DNA from: Thoreauomyces humboldtii
Taxonomy: Eukaryota; Chytridiomycota; Chytridiomycetes; Spizellomycetales; Powellomycetaceae
Direction of reading: 5' to 3'
NCBI GenBank assembly: GCA_027596035.1
Contig: JADGJA010000608.1
Coordinates: 1-14,041 of the forward strand
Length of the DNA: 14,041 nt
Below the pieces are notes generated by a model that was not told the DNA's origin, did no database searches, and saw nothing but the letters and a program-made list of their open reading frames with translations. Of the stretch, positions 1-9,547 are shown in pieces. Position numbers and translations under genes: made by a program. Every line of letters begins with the position of its first letter. Position 1 is the stretch's first letter.

Positions 1-65
1 TCGTAGTACTGGTTCACTCTGTTTGAAAGAGAGGGTTGGTCATTCAGAGTGAACCAGTACTACGA
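1..65. repeat. Perfect 21-bp inverted repeat (hairpin) at the window edge
   Basis: Bases 1-21 are the exact reverse complement of bases 45-65, with a 23-base spacer (22-44). The left arm starts at the very first base of the window, so the true palindrome could extend further left. I see no coding potential, tRNA boxes or flanking duplication. It could be a small hairpin element, a terminator-like structure, or a fold-back artefact at a contig end. These cannot be separated from this sequence. Confidence 0.9.
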
Positions 66-675
66 TCCCGACTTCTCACAAGGTCGCGGGACAAGATCCA
101 AAGCCAGGCATCGCCCTTCCCCCCTCCCATCCCATTCAATTCAAGCGGGAGGAGTAGTACGGACCGTCACACGTTCTGACAGCTCCAACTCCGCCAGCTT
201 ATGCAAAGCCGTACGTGTACGCGTATGACGTAAAACCGCTCAGTGTTTTACCATCCTTCCCCAGTCCTCCGCAATATGGTCACGCCTAGGATGCTGCGCT
301 AGCTCCAGGATCTCTATCTTGACAACTAGGGCTTACGGTTCTTTTTTTTCACTTTTTCGCACCGAGAGGGACATCGCTGTCACCAACGCTCATGCCGACC
401 AAGTCACCAGTTGCCAGGAGCGCCCTACGAATGCCGCCTATGCAACCTGTGGCGCGGTGGGCCAAGCATTTAGCCCGGTCGCCGAGCAAGGAGGTTGGGT
501 GGACCAATAGCCCCAAGATTACCCAATACTCTGACTCTCGTATCAACTGCGCAGCTCCGGTAAAAGCGCAAGAATGATAGCTACTCAGATTGGGTCGATA
601 GAAACAAATGCATTGACAAAGATAGGTCAATCATACAGTAGCAAGTGTCTAACACGAAAATGAACAAGCACCCAT
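66..675. other. Spacer downstream of ATP-citrate lyase, no gene recognised
   Basis: This stretch lies beyond the stop codon of the minus-strand lyase gene and should carry its 3' untranslated region at the high-coordinate side. Open frames here, the longest being 93 codons on the minus strand at 349-630, show no family resemblance and overlap one another on both strands as chance frames do. No clear AATAAA signal follows the lyase stop. No tRNA-like internal boxes were found. Confidence 0.6.
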
Positions 676-3600
676 TCATCCGCTTCCACGAGCGAGGACG
701 TCCTTCCCTTCCGCCAGCGTCCTCTCTCCCGCTCCTCCACCCAGCGATTCCGAGAGCCCCGCATACATGGGGGACATGTACGAGATGTCATCCGCAGGGT
801 GACGGTAGAGTCCCTGCTTGAGCCTCTTCTGGTCAAGGTAGTGACCGATGAACCCGATGGACCGACCTAGGACGAACAGGCCGTTCAAAGTCCCGATCTC
901 GATGTACTCTTCCGCCTCCTCGCGGGAGAAGGCCCCGCAGCCTCGGAGGAGGTCCACGAACGCGATGCCGACCGCTCCGTCGACGTTGAGGATCAGGTTG
1001 TCCTTCTTGGCCGTGGTGATGGTCTCGACCGCCAACGCGTATCGGAACACCTCCGTGTTCGGGAAGTGCTTGAGAACGTACTGCTTGACGATCTAAAACG
1101 GAAAAGGGGATGTAAGTATGAGATTAGGTTCTCGCTCACATTCTCTGAAGCTCACCTCAACACGCAAGTCCGGATTGGTGCGGGACTTGATCTTGTGACC
1201 GATGCCGAGGATGAGCTGGTTCGCCTTTCGTTTGCTGCTCACAAAGTCGGACGGCGTGAGAAGGGAATCGTAGGCTGTTCCGAAATCACGCGCAGCTCCG
1301 TCGAGGGCTCCACCGAACCGCTCGCCGATCGTGAGGAGCCCAGCGACGAGCGATGAGATAAGGTCCTTGCCAGCGCGTGCTAAAAAGACCAGGTTTTGAG
1401 GGTCAGCGACCACCCTGATGGGATAAAGAAGTGCAGCAACGTACCTGTGACGATGGTGTTGTGTGCCCCAGAGACGGCGGGTCCGTGGTCGGCCGTCAGC
1501 ATCAAAACCATCTCAATGAACTTGGTAGCGTACGTGGGGAGGCGACGCTTGAACCAAAGCAGAGAGAGTACACCGCCGATGCCGATGTCCTCCTTGAAGA
1601 CCTCCGAGATTGCCATACCCGCATAGAGGAGCTCCTGACCACGGTCGTCGCAGATCGTGGAGATGAACGAGGCAGGTTTGCGGATCAGGCCGAGCTCCTG
1701 AGCCCACGAGTAGTCGATGGGGATCTTGGGTGTCGGTGGCTCCGGGTTCGGGACGATGGTCTTGTCGTTAACGAGCGATTTGAAGACCCGCTCCAAAACC
1801 TCGGGAAGATCCTCGAACGTCTCGGGGACGACGATGCCGGCAGCCTTGAGTGCCTTGTTCTTCGCGTCGGCGGTCTCGAGATCGGACTGTGCCATGGATC
1901 CAGCGTGACCGAACTGCACGTCCGTGGTGAACATCTTCGCACAGGTACCGATACACCATGCAACGACGGGCTTGGTGATGCGTCCGTCCTTGACAGCCTC
2001 AGCGACGTGGTATTCTTCGACTCCGCCGACCTCTCCAAGAAGGACCAGGATCTTGGCGTAAGGGTCCGCCTGGTAGCGGAGCATGTGGTCGATGAAGGTG
2101 GAGCCCGGGTACCTGTCTCCACCGATGGCGACACCCTCGTATACTCCGTCGCTAGACCGGGAGATGATGTTGTTGAGTTCGTTCGACATGCCGCCGGACT
2201 TCGACACGTAAGCAACGGAACCGGCTCGGTACAACTTGGATGAAACAATGTTGTCCATCATCCCACCGGTGTTGCCAATCTTGAAGCACCCGGGCTTGAT
2301 GCCACCGACCGTCGCGGGTCCAATGAGGAGCACGTTCTTGGCCTTGGCAGCGTGGAGGAGCGCACGTGCACGCTTCTCGGGAACACCTTCGGCGATGATG
2401 GCAATCGTTCGGATCGCAGGGAAGTTCAGGAGCTGCTGAGTGGACTCGTAGACGGAACGGCACGAAGCAAAGTTGACAACGACATCGACACCGGGGAATC
2501 GCTCAACCGCCTCGTCGATACTTGTGTAAACGGGAACGAGCATCTCCTTGGTGCCCCAGTAGAACTTTTGAACATGGTGACCGCCGAAAGGGTAGATCAT
2601 GCACGAGACCGAAGGCTCGGCGCGTCCGCACATGAAGTCAAAGTCGAGCATGCCCTGAACAGCACGGGGCTGCATGCCGTAGATGAAAGCGCGGGTGTCG
2701 GCAGTGAAGGGAATCTGAGTAGACGAGACCTTGGCCGAGATCTCCTTGACGGTGTTGATAACGGCAGAGACAGCGCTGGAAGCAGCGGCACCCACAGCGG
2801 CAACCTTCGAGGTTGGGCTACTTGCTGCCGCACGAGGAGCGGGCTGGGCAATGTCCATAAGACCGCCAGAAGACTGCTGGTGGCCGTGCAGCGCAGCCTT
2901 GATGTCGCCGCCCTTAAGGGCCAGTGGAACAATGCCGGTAACGTGCATCTCCGGACCGAACACGTTGATCTCCACGCCGAGATTATCGCCCAGCACGCGC
3001 ATCATGCGCAGACCCTCCTGGTAGTTGGGTCCGGCACGACGAACAAAGATGCGAACCTTGTGCTCCTGGAGGTTGTGTTGGTACTGCTTCAACGCCTTGA
3101 TGATGCCCTTGAAGGTAGCTGCGACGTTGGTGAAGTTGGCGATGCCGCCACCGATAAAGAGGAACTTGCCCTCAGGATGAGGTTTGCCGCGCGTCATCAG
3201 GTCCAAGATGGTCTTGCCATACTCGTAGGTCTGGGACTCGGAGGGGGCACCCGAGTACTCACCATAATTGGCGAGCTCGTCGGCAAAGCCGAGCGCAGCA
3301 ATCGCATCCGAGTACACTACGGAAGCACCGCCACCGGCAACCATGGTCCAGATGCGACCTTGTGCGTTGAGAACGGTAAGCTTGAGGGAAGCTCCCGTCT
3401 TGGCGTCGAGGTCGGCAATGTACGCCTCCTCCTTCGTGAGCTCGCGACCAAACGGTGCGGGGAATTCGATAGGTGGGCCGTGGGACGGAGTCGAGTCGGT
3501 GGAGCGGTACGCGTTCTTCCTCGCGACCGCCCAGTGCTTGCCGCACTCGAACTCGGCCGTCTGGTCGAGCTTGGCAGCGAGGTCAAGGTAGAAGACCTGC

Positions 3601-4385
3601 GGTGGACTGCCTGCGGTCTCGAGGACAACGAGAGGGTTGATCTCGAGGTAAGTGAACTGCAGCTCGGAGTAGACGGCATAGAGACGCGTGATGAAGTCGA
3701 CCAGCGTCCGTTTTTGCGAAGCGGACTTGACTTCCGACAGAAGCTCTCGCTCGAGGGTCGATGCGTCAGGGAAGGGCTTGGTGATGTCGATGAGAATCTT
3801 GCGAGCCTTGGCGTCAACGTCGCCGACATCCACGCCGCCTTCGTGCGTGAAGAGGATCCAGTCGCCCTCGCGCACAGAGTTGATGGCTACGTAGTATTCG
3901 GAGTCGTCGGGATGGACACACAAGGGCTCGACAAGGAAAGTGTGGAGAAGCCCGGAGGTCTTTTCGAGTCGGAAGGTGGTGCCGGCACGCTTGCCGACCC
4001 ATTCCTTGACACCTGCCCAGTCGAGGCCGATGCCAAGAAGACCGTTCTTTCCGCGACGCTTGATCAGCTGATCGGGCTTGCAGACAAGCTTTTCGGTCTT
4101 GAGCCACGGGTTTGAGCGTTCTGCCTCGTCAAAGACCTCTGCAACGTGGGCTTGGAACTGCTCCGGGCTGTTGAGCAGTGACGTATCGAATGGTAGGTGC
4201 ACCATGCGAGCAGGAGCAAGGAAGGAGGCCGCGGCAACGGGAGAGGTGGGGGAAGCGGCCGACGCCGGAGAGACGGCGGTGGTGATTTTCACGGACGCAT
4301 CGCTCTGAGTTGGGTGGGCCAAGCGAGGGAGCCAGTGGGCGAGGAGCAACTTGCCGTCGTACTCGCGGATGGGTTTCGCAGACAT
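676..4385 (-). CDS. ACL1: ATP-citrate lyase, single-chain form (citrate + CoA + ATP to acetyl-CoA + oxaloacetate)
   Basis: Coding exons are complement(1092..676, 1379..1156, 4385..1445), 3582 nt, 1193 residues. Both introns, 1444-1380 and 1155-1093, are GT-AG and restore the family sequence: NTIVT joins ARAGKDL, and NPDLRVE joins IVKQYV. The enzyme is cytosolic and feeds lipid and sterol synthesis and acetylation. The N-terminal half is the ATP-grasp, succinyl-CoA-synthetase-beta-like part (LEINP at 247-251). The middle is the CoA-ligase alpha-like part with the phosphohistidine loop GHAGS (His827). The C-terminal citrate-synthase-like module has ADHGPAVSG (His967), GIGH (His1042) and FVD (Asp1102), matching the catalytic residues known in the human enzyme. 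It is about 90 residues longer than the human protein because of an Ala/Ser/Pro-rich insert at about 20-60, an Ala/Ser-rich linker at about 500-558 and a C-terminal tail of roughly 25 residues. The start was chosen because [12 protein letters not shown] resembles the family N-terminus. The upstream in-frame ATG at 4466 falls inside the predicted leader intron. Confidence 0.96.
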
Positions 4386-4398
4386 TGTAGTTTCGTGG

Positions 4399-4475
4399 CT
4401 AAAAATGACAGTGCAAACAAAAATGGTCAATGCTCGACCTGGTTTGCAGCGTGCAGACTCTCGCAACCCCCTTAC
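4399..4475 (-). other. Predicted 5'-leader intron of ATP-citrate lyase
   Basis: On the minus strand a donor (GAAAC, then GTAAGG) and a T-rich acceptor (CATTTTTAG) bound 77 bases ending 13 bases before the ATG. A CATTGAC motif near the acceptor fits a branch point. The length matches the other introns in the window. Removing it also removes most of the in-frame upstream extension from 4466. This is an inference from splice signals and needs transcript data. Confidence 0.65.
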
Positions 4476-4480
4476 GTTTC

Positions 4481-4512
4481 AAGTAGAGAGTAGGGAGACA
4501 AAAAAGAAGAGA
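4481..4512 (-). promoter_or_regulatory. Pyrimidine-rich tract upstream of the lyase leader
   Basis: Read on the minus strand, this segment is a CT-rich run directly before the predicted leader intron. CT-rich blocks just ahead of the transcription start are common in strongly expressed fungal genes. I see no convincing TATA box. Assignment as a core promoter element is an inference from position and composition. Confidence 0.4.
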
Positions 4513-4550
4513 ACGTATGTGGGTGTTGGGTATGTACAGCTAAACAAGAT

Positions 4551-4576
4551 GTGTGTGTGTGTGTGCGTGTGTGTGG
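4551..4576. repeat. GT dinucleotide microsatellite
   Basis: A run of GT units, interrupted once by GC, sits about 170 bases upstream of the lyase start codon. Alternating purine-pyrimidine tracts of this sort can adopt Z-DNA and vary in length by replication slippage. A complementary CA tract lies about 160 bases further upstream of the lyase. Confidence 0.9.
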
Positions 4577-5030
4577 GAATGGGGCAAGATGGGGTGCTCC
4601 CTTTATGACCGACGAGATTCGATGGTCTGCGAGAGATAACAGACACCAGACAGATGAAAAGCGTCGCGCGATGAGAACTGACTCTGGCCACGCGTTTACC
4701 CGTTGTCTCGTTGCCCGTCCGGATCAACTGCAAAACCCACCCACACATACACACACACACACGCACTCAGGAGGAACCACGCCACGACTCGCGAATCGAT
4801 TGGCTCTGGCACATGTTGCCCGTTTACCATGATGGCTGTACGGAAACGACCCCGGTAATATCAGATGCATGTCCGGCTGCGCACGAGATCACCAAAGTTG
4901 CCCGCTGCTGCGCATGAGACGTCGCCCGCAACTGCGCACTCCGGAAGGCAGAACAGAAAGCCCGTACTATACTGTATGTATGCAATGATTCAAAAAGGAA
5001 GGAACATGGTAATGTGCGATTTCGGAGCCA
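4577..5030. other. Upstream part of the lyase promoter and VPS18 3' flank, no gene recognised
   Basis: The two neighbouring genes run in the same direction (minus), so this stretch must carry both the VPS18 3' untranslated region and the distal lyase promoter. Besides the CA tract it holds three TGCGCA palindromes at 4878, 4909 and 4933. The second and third sit in a loosely repeated unit resembling GTYGCCCGCNNCTGCGCA. No frame here resembles a known protein. Confidence 0.6.
4736..4768. repeat. CA dinucleotide microsatellite
   Basis: A CA-rich tract with a CCCACCCACACAT edge is near-complementary to the GT tract at 4551-4576. Both tracts lie in the 645-base spacer between the VPS18 stop and the lyase start. 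Confidence 0.9.
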
Positions 5031-8000
5031 TCAGAGCTGCCAGGAAGCCACGAGCTCAATCTCGGTATCAGCAATGAACGGGCGGTCAACGCTCCGGATC
5101 ATCAAGTCTCCACAAAGCGAACACTCGCTCGCAACGAGGTCGTCCAGATCCTCCTGATCAAGAAAGTAAGGACCATTGCGTTCAACATGAGGTCACGACG
5201 TACGTCGAGCGCCAGTTCATATGACATGCGCAGCCAATACACACCTTGAGAGCATCCGCTTCTGCCTTTGTGGCGAGAACAGGCACTGTGGGTGCGTCCG
5301 TCTGTCCAGTCTCCAGCATGTTGCGTCCCCGACGGAGCGCAAGCATGGCCGCAGCTGACAGCCCCCCCATCCCGTCGTCCGAGGCCAGGGCCGCCGCAGC
5401 GCGTCGAGCGGCAGCGTCCTGCGCGATGCGCCCTTGGAGGTCCTTTATCCGGGCAGCCTTTGCCGGCACGGATTCGGTGATGATCTGGAAAGAGGCGGAT
5501 GCCGAGTGAGCCCCTTTGCCCTCCACAATGCAGCGAGCAGCCTTTCCCCCTGTACCTGCTTTGTCAGGCAATCAGCATGGAACACGTGCTCGCATGGGAA
5601 CACGTAAAATTGCCGCGTGAGCAGCGGGAGGCGGCAGAGATGACACGCTTCGGTGACGGATACCGACGTGTATCTGTGGAGGAAGACGAGATTAGGTCAA
5701 CGAGGCCAAAGGTCATGAAGTTCAAGCGATGTGACAAAGATCGCACCGGTTGCGCAGGTCTCGGATATCGAGTCGAATGCTCTCCGCACTTCGAGTGGCG
5801 TCGTCCATCTCCGTCTTCAGCTCCTCGATGTGGTCATTGTAGTCCTGCAATGCTGCGCAGATCTCATCTTTGAAGTCATCGATCAGGATAAAGTCAGGGA
5901 AGAAGGGCAAGATGTCCTGAATCTTGAGGAGATCTGACGTCTGCGACAGGAAAGCTAGTGCTCTGAAAGCGCACGCGGATTAGTCTCACGCGTTTCCGCA
6001 TAGAGCGTCCGCGAGCTGCAAACGTACTGCTTGATGTCACGCTTTTCTTCAACGACATGGCGAGCAATCTTGAGCCACAACTTCTTTCGCAGCGGTGCAT
6101 CATCTTCTGGCTTCTCTGCGTTGATTTGCGCAAGCTCCAGATCATGCGACTACAAGAGGGGTAAGCTTCAATGTTTACAAAGTATTCGGACAATGCCAAC
6201 GATTCTTTACCTTCAGAGCCAAATCAACAGCCTGTTCGTGCAGATTCATCGCGCCGTAGATGTGAACCGACGACTGTGCCAGTCCATGTTGGCAGCAAAG
6301 TCGCAGTGCGTATTGAAGGTCATAGTATGGCCGGTCTCTCTGCAAGTTTAGCAGGAGAAGGTCAGCGGGTGGGAATGGCCCGAACCGTCGCACTGCTGTC
6401 ACAAAGGAGCCATTACATGAGACTGCAAGAATTGCAGCAATGCATCTTCATCATTGGGCCGCGCCTGCGCGATATACAATGATAGGAGATAATTGTGCAC
6501 AGCCGTGTCCGTGTTCGCCAAGTTACGCGTAACGTACGTCAAGTATCGAATTGCTTGATTCTAGTAGCAGTGTCAGAAAAGAAGAACAGTTAGCTGGGGA
6601 CACAGCCGCGGGACGCCAACTAAGGTAGTCCTACCTGGCCTTCAGCACCGGGCTCGCCCGCCGTCCGGCTGGCATCATATCTCAGCAACGCTGGAATAAG
6701 GTTCCTGGAGTTCAAGTTCGGTTGCCGGATCCAGGCGTTGACAGTTTCGAATGGGGCGTGCTCCATAAGGCCGGGAGAGAATTTGTAATATAGACTTACG
6801 CAGTTCTAAGGGCCGATCTGGTCAGCATAACCAGCCGCTTCGGTGTACCCAGTAAAGTGCATACCTGACGCGCGAGAGTGCCCAATGCTTTAGGCCAATT
6901 CCGCTGCTGTAACCAGTGCGTGACAACCTTTTCGTAATCGCCCATGAGCTCGAGGAAGTAAAGCAACTCTTCGGTACGGCCATGACTTGCGATAATATTT
7001 GATGTCGTGTTGAGATCGAGCCGCTCCTATCAAATCATGAGGTTTATTTCAAATCGCTCAAACGTTCAAGCGACGCCTCCTGACCTTATACATCTTCAAG
7101 AACTGCCGGAACTCCTCAATCGCAACAGCTTCTTCCTGCTGAAGGCGATTGGCCTTCGCAGAAGCCTCTTCGAGCCCACTTGGGTGATCGTCCCCGCGGG
7201 CAGACTTCTCTTCTGCTACCGCATCACTGTGCTCGTCTTGCAATACGTTCAGTCGATTCACAAAGATCTCGACGAGCCATGTAGATATCAGCGTAATTTG
7301 CGTAGCATCCTGAAGTTGGGAAGAAGGACCAGGTCAGTCAGGGTCAGACCTGTTCACCGCTTCACCGCCCATACCTGTGCTCTGAGGCGGGCGAGCTTCT
7401 GCATCAAGTATTGCTGCAATGCTGCTCTCTCGTCGCTTTCAATGAATTTTAAAGCAATTTCTTCGAACGAGAGACTGACGCACTGCGCAAAGTATGTCGC
7501 GGACAGCAAGTACCGCTGTTGCGAGTAGTAGTATTCTGCTTGGGCGGTCACCACCATGTCTTTTTGACTGGGAGTCTGCATATGTCGTACAGATTAATCG
7601 AAAGTCGGCACTTCCCGAGCCATTTCAGCTCTTTACCTTTGCATGCGAGAGCGCTGCATCGTAGGCCTTTCGATCTAGGTATATCCGCCAAACATTACGA
7701 TCCTCTTCTGTGATGATGAGCTCGTACAAGGCAAGGTTTGTTGAAACCCAGTACGTGGACTTGATACGGTCAACAAAAAGACCAATCACGAACTCGCCGA
7801 ACTCCTGCAGAACACTCTGGATCAGTGTGGGCTGGGCTCCTTTGATACCCTGAGTCATGCTATACCAATGGGATGTTTTCTTCATAAATGATATCGCTCG
7901 TGAGAATGCTGAGAGCTTTGATTGAGCTTTCGAAAAGCATCAAGTAATGGAACTCAGTCACGTTCACAGCGAGAGGAATATCAATTGTTGCATAGGGTGT

Positions 8001-9547
8001 CTCGGCCGCGGTTCCCGGAGAGGATGCTTCCACTGTTCGAGGATACCTGCAGATTGGAAAATGATCAGTAAAGTAGCAAGTTGATGGTGAGAGAAAAAGT
8101 GAAACGCACATACGGTACGAGCTGGGCGTTGTTGATTACACTGTCTCCCGACATTTGGTTACCGAAAGTGAGATCTCCACAGTAGAGCCCAGCAGCTAGA
8201 AACAACCTCATCAGCCACGGTCACGACGTCAAATGGCGCACTTTGATCGCACCTGTTAGCCAGGTAAATGTCTTTGGCGAGCTCGGGTATCCGGTTGCCT
8301 GCACAAATGGACTCCAAAACTGCAATTCACTGCGTCCCAAACTTCCGGGCATCTCTTGAAAATCTAGCAAGAAAGAGTCAACTCCATTGCTACTGGACTC
8401 CGCCGGCAATGTCGTCCACGTACTGGCGTTTTGCCCTTCATGAGCTCGAAAAAGCTCAGTAAACATGCTTCCTGCAACCTCGACATCGGTAACTTGTCCG
8501 ATGAACTGGTATAGCCTCGTTGCAGTCGACAGGAAAACGATGTACTTCTTGGCAGAGGTTGGAAACTGCTCGAATCTGATACTGCAAATGGGCACATTGC
8601 CTTCCGGCAAGCTGTAGACCTGATTATGATAGGTATCAGCTTCCGACAGGGACTCCAAAAACCGGCACCAGGGAGACCAGGGAGCCCTACCTGTCGGAAG
8701 TATTTCTCCTCCCGCTTGAAAAACTCATCCGTAGGCTGCAGTTCCGCTTCAAAGACATGCCCTTGCCGGGATGCGATGAGCATGATGCCCGTCGAGGGAA
8801 CCGCAGACGAGCTCCGCGGCTTGCCCCAAGCAACAGATTCCACCAATACTCCCTTCAGAAAACGATCTCGATTTGAGCAATCTCGTCCCTTGGGCTGTGT
8901 CCAGGCCACCGCATACCCGAAATTTGTTCAGGACGCGGGGCTTCTTCCATTTGCAGTAGAGGTAGTAGTTGTCGCCCGATTCCGTCGAAATGAGCATATG
9001 CTTTGCCGTCGGATCCAGAAATACTCTGCGCACGCGATCCGTCTTGATGCGTAGGGTTGGCTCTACCTCTGGAAGATTCCGAGCCCGGTGAGCCGGGACT
9101 ACGTCTGGCCCCTCTGGCATCCATAGTCTACTGACCATCTATGGCATCCGACTTTCCGAGATCGATCCGATAGATGCGCTGCGTCTGCCCAGCTTTTGGA
9201 GCTGGGGTTCCTCCTCCATCGGCGACCAGGACCAGGGTGTTGCTCGACACGGCCAGTGACACGAGGTTCACAACCGGAAACGGGAACTGGACTCGATCGA
9301 GCGAGAATATTGCCAGGGCTGGTGTCTGCTGGATGCGGGTGCTGACATATCCCTGCTCCAGCTATATCATAGCATTTTAAGAGAAAGTGTCAAGAAGACA
9401 GTGTCCGTGCAAGTTGAATGGTGGAGCTACGGATTTCGGCCTTACGATGAGTGGTGACTTCTGCTGATCTGATGGCCGCTGACCACCTATTGGAAAAGTG
9501 CTCGAACTACCGACACCGTCACTTTCGAACTGATCGAACAGTGACAT
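5031..9547 (-). CDS. VPS18: Vps18/Pep3, core subunit of the HOPS and CORVET tethering complexes
   Basis: Nineteen exons on the complement: 9547-9446, 9361-9136, 9068-8917, 8852-8691, 8619-8253, 8195-8114, 8046-7866, 7804-7637, 7575-7375, 7309-7085, 7026-6865, 6805-6635, 6560-6417, 6339-6211, 6149-6028, 5962-5747, 5673-5556, 5484-5245, 5153-5031; 3291 nt, 1096 residues (human about 973). All 18 introns are GT-AG, 57-91 bp. The protein helps tether membranes before fusion at late endosome and vacuole. The N-terminal beta-propeller (about 1-424) contains RIDLGK, LVESVAWG and GHVFEAEL. An alpha-solenoid follows, with FEEIALKFIE, YYKFSPGL and YDLQYALRLCCQHG. Then come DILPFFPDFILIDDFK, a coiled-coil stretch (about 890-937) and a RING-H2: C947, C950, C964, H966, H969, C972, then after an about 94-residue helical insert C1067 and C1070, and MIRSVDRPFI. 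The divided RING is usual for Vps18. The ATG has A at -3, and no stop interrupts the spliced frame. The least certain junctions are intron 7865-7805, intron 6864-6806 and the two GTGCGA donors. Confidence 0.94.

Noticed and set aside
349..630. 93-codon minus-strand frame near the window start
   Set aside because: Composition and overlap with plus-strand frames look random, and no domain or signal peptide is evident.
1431..2243. 270-codon plus-strand frame opposite the lyase
   Set aside because: It is the same antisense artefact, continuing across the lyase intron boundary, with no recognisable domain.
2352..4115. 587-codon open frame on the plus strand opposite the lyase
   Set aside because: It is antisense to well-supported lyase coding sequence. 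Long shadow frames are expected opposite codon-biased GC-rich genes, and the translation shows no family features.
4386..4466. Upstream ATG extension of the lyase by 27 residues
   Set aside because: The extension lies mostly in a predicted leader intron and lacks similarity to known lyase N-termini. The ATG at 4385 starts the conserved-looking [12 protein letters not shown].
5182..5571. 129-codon minus-strand frame starting MPDKAGTGG
   Set aside because: Its start lies in VPS18 intron sequence. Only 5484-5245 is a true exon, encoding the RING insert.
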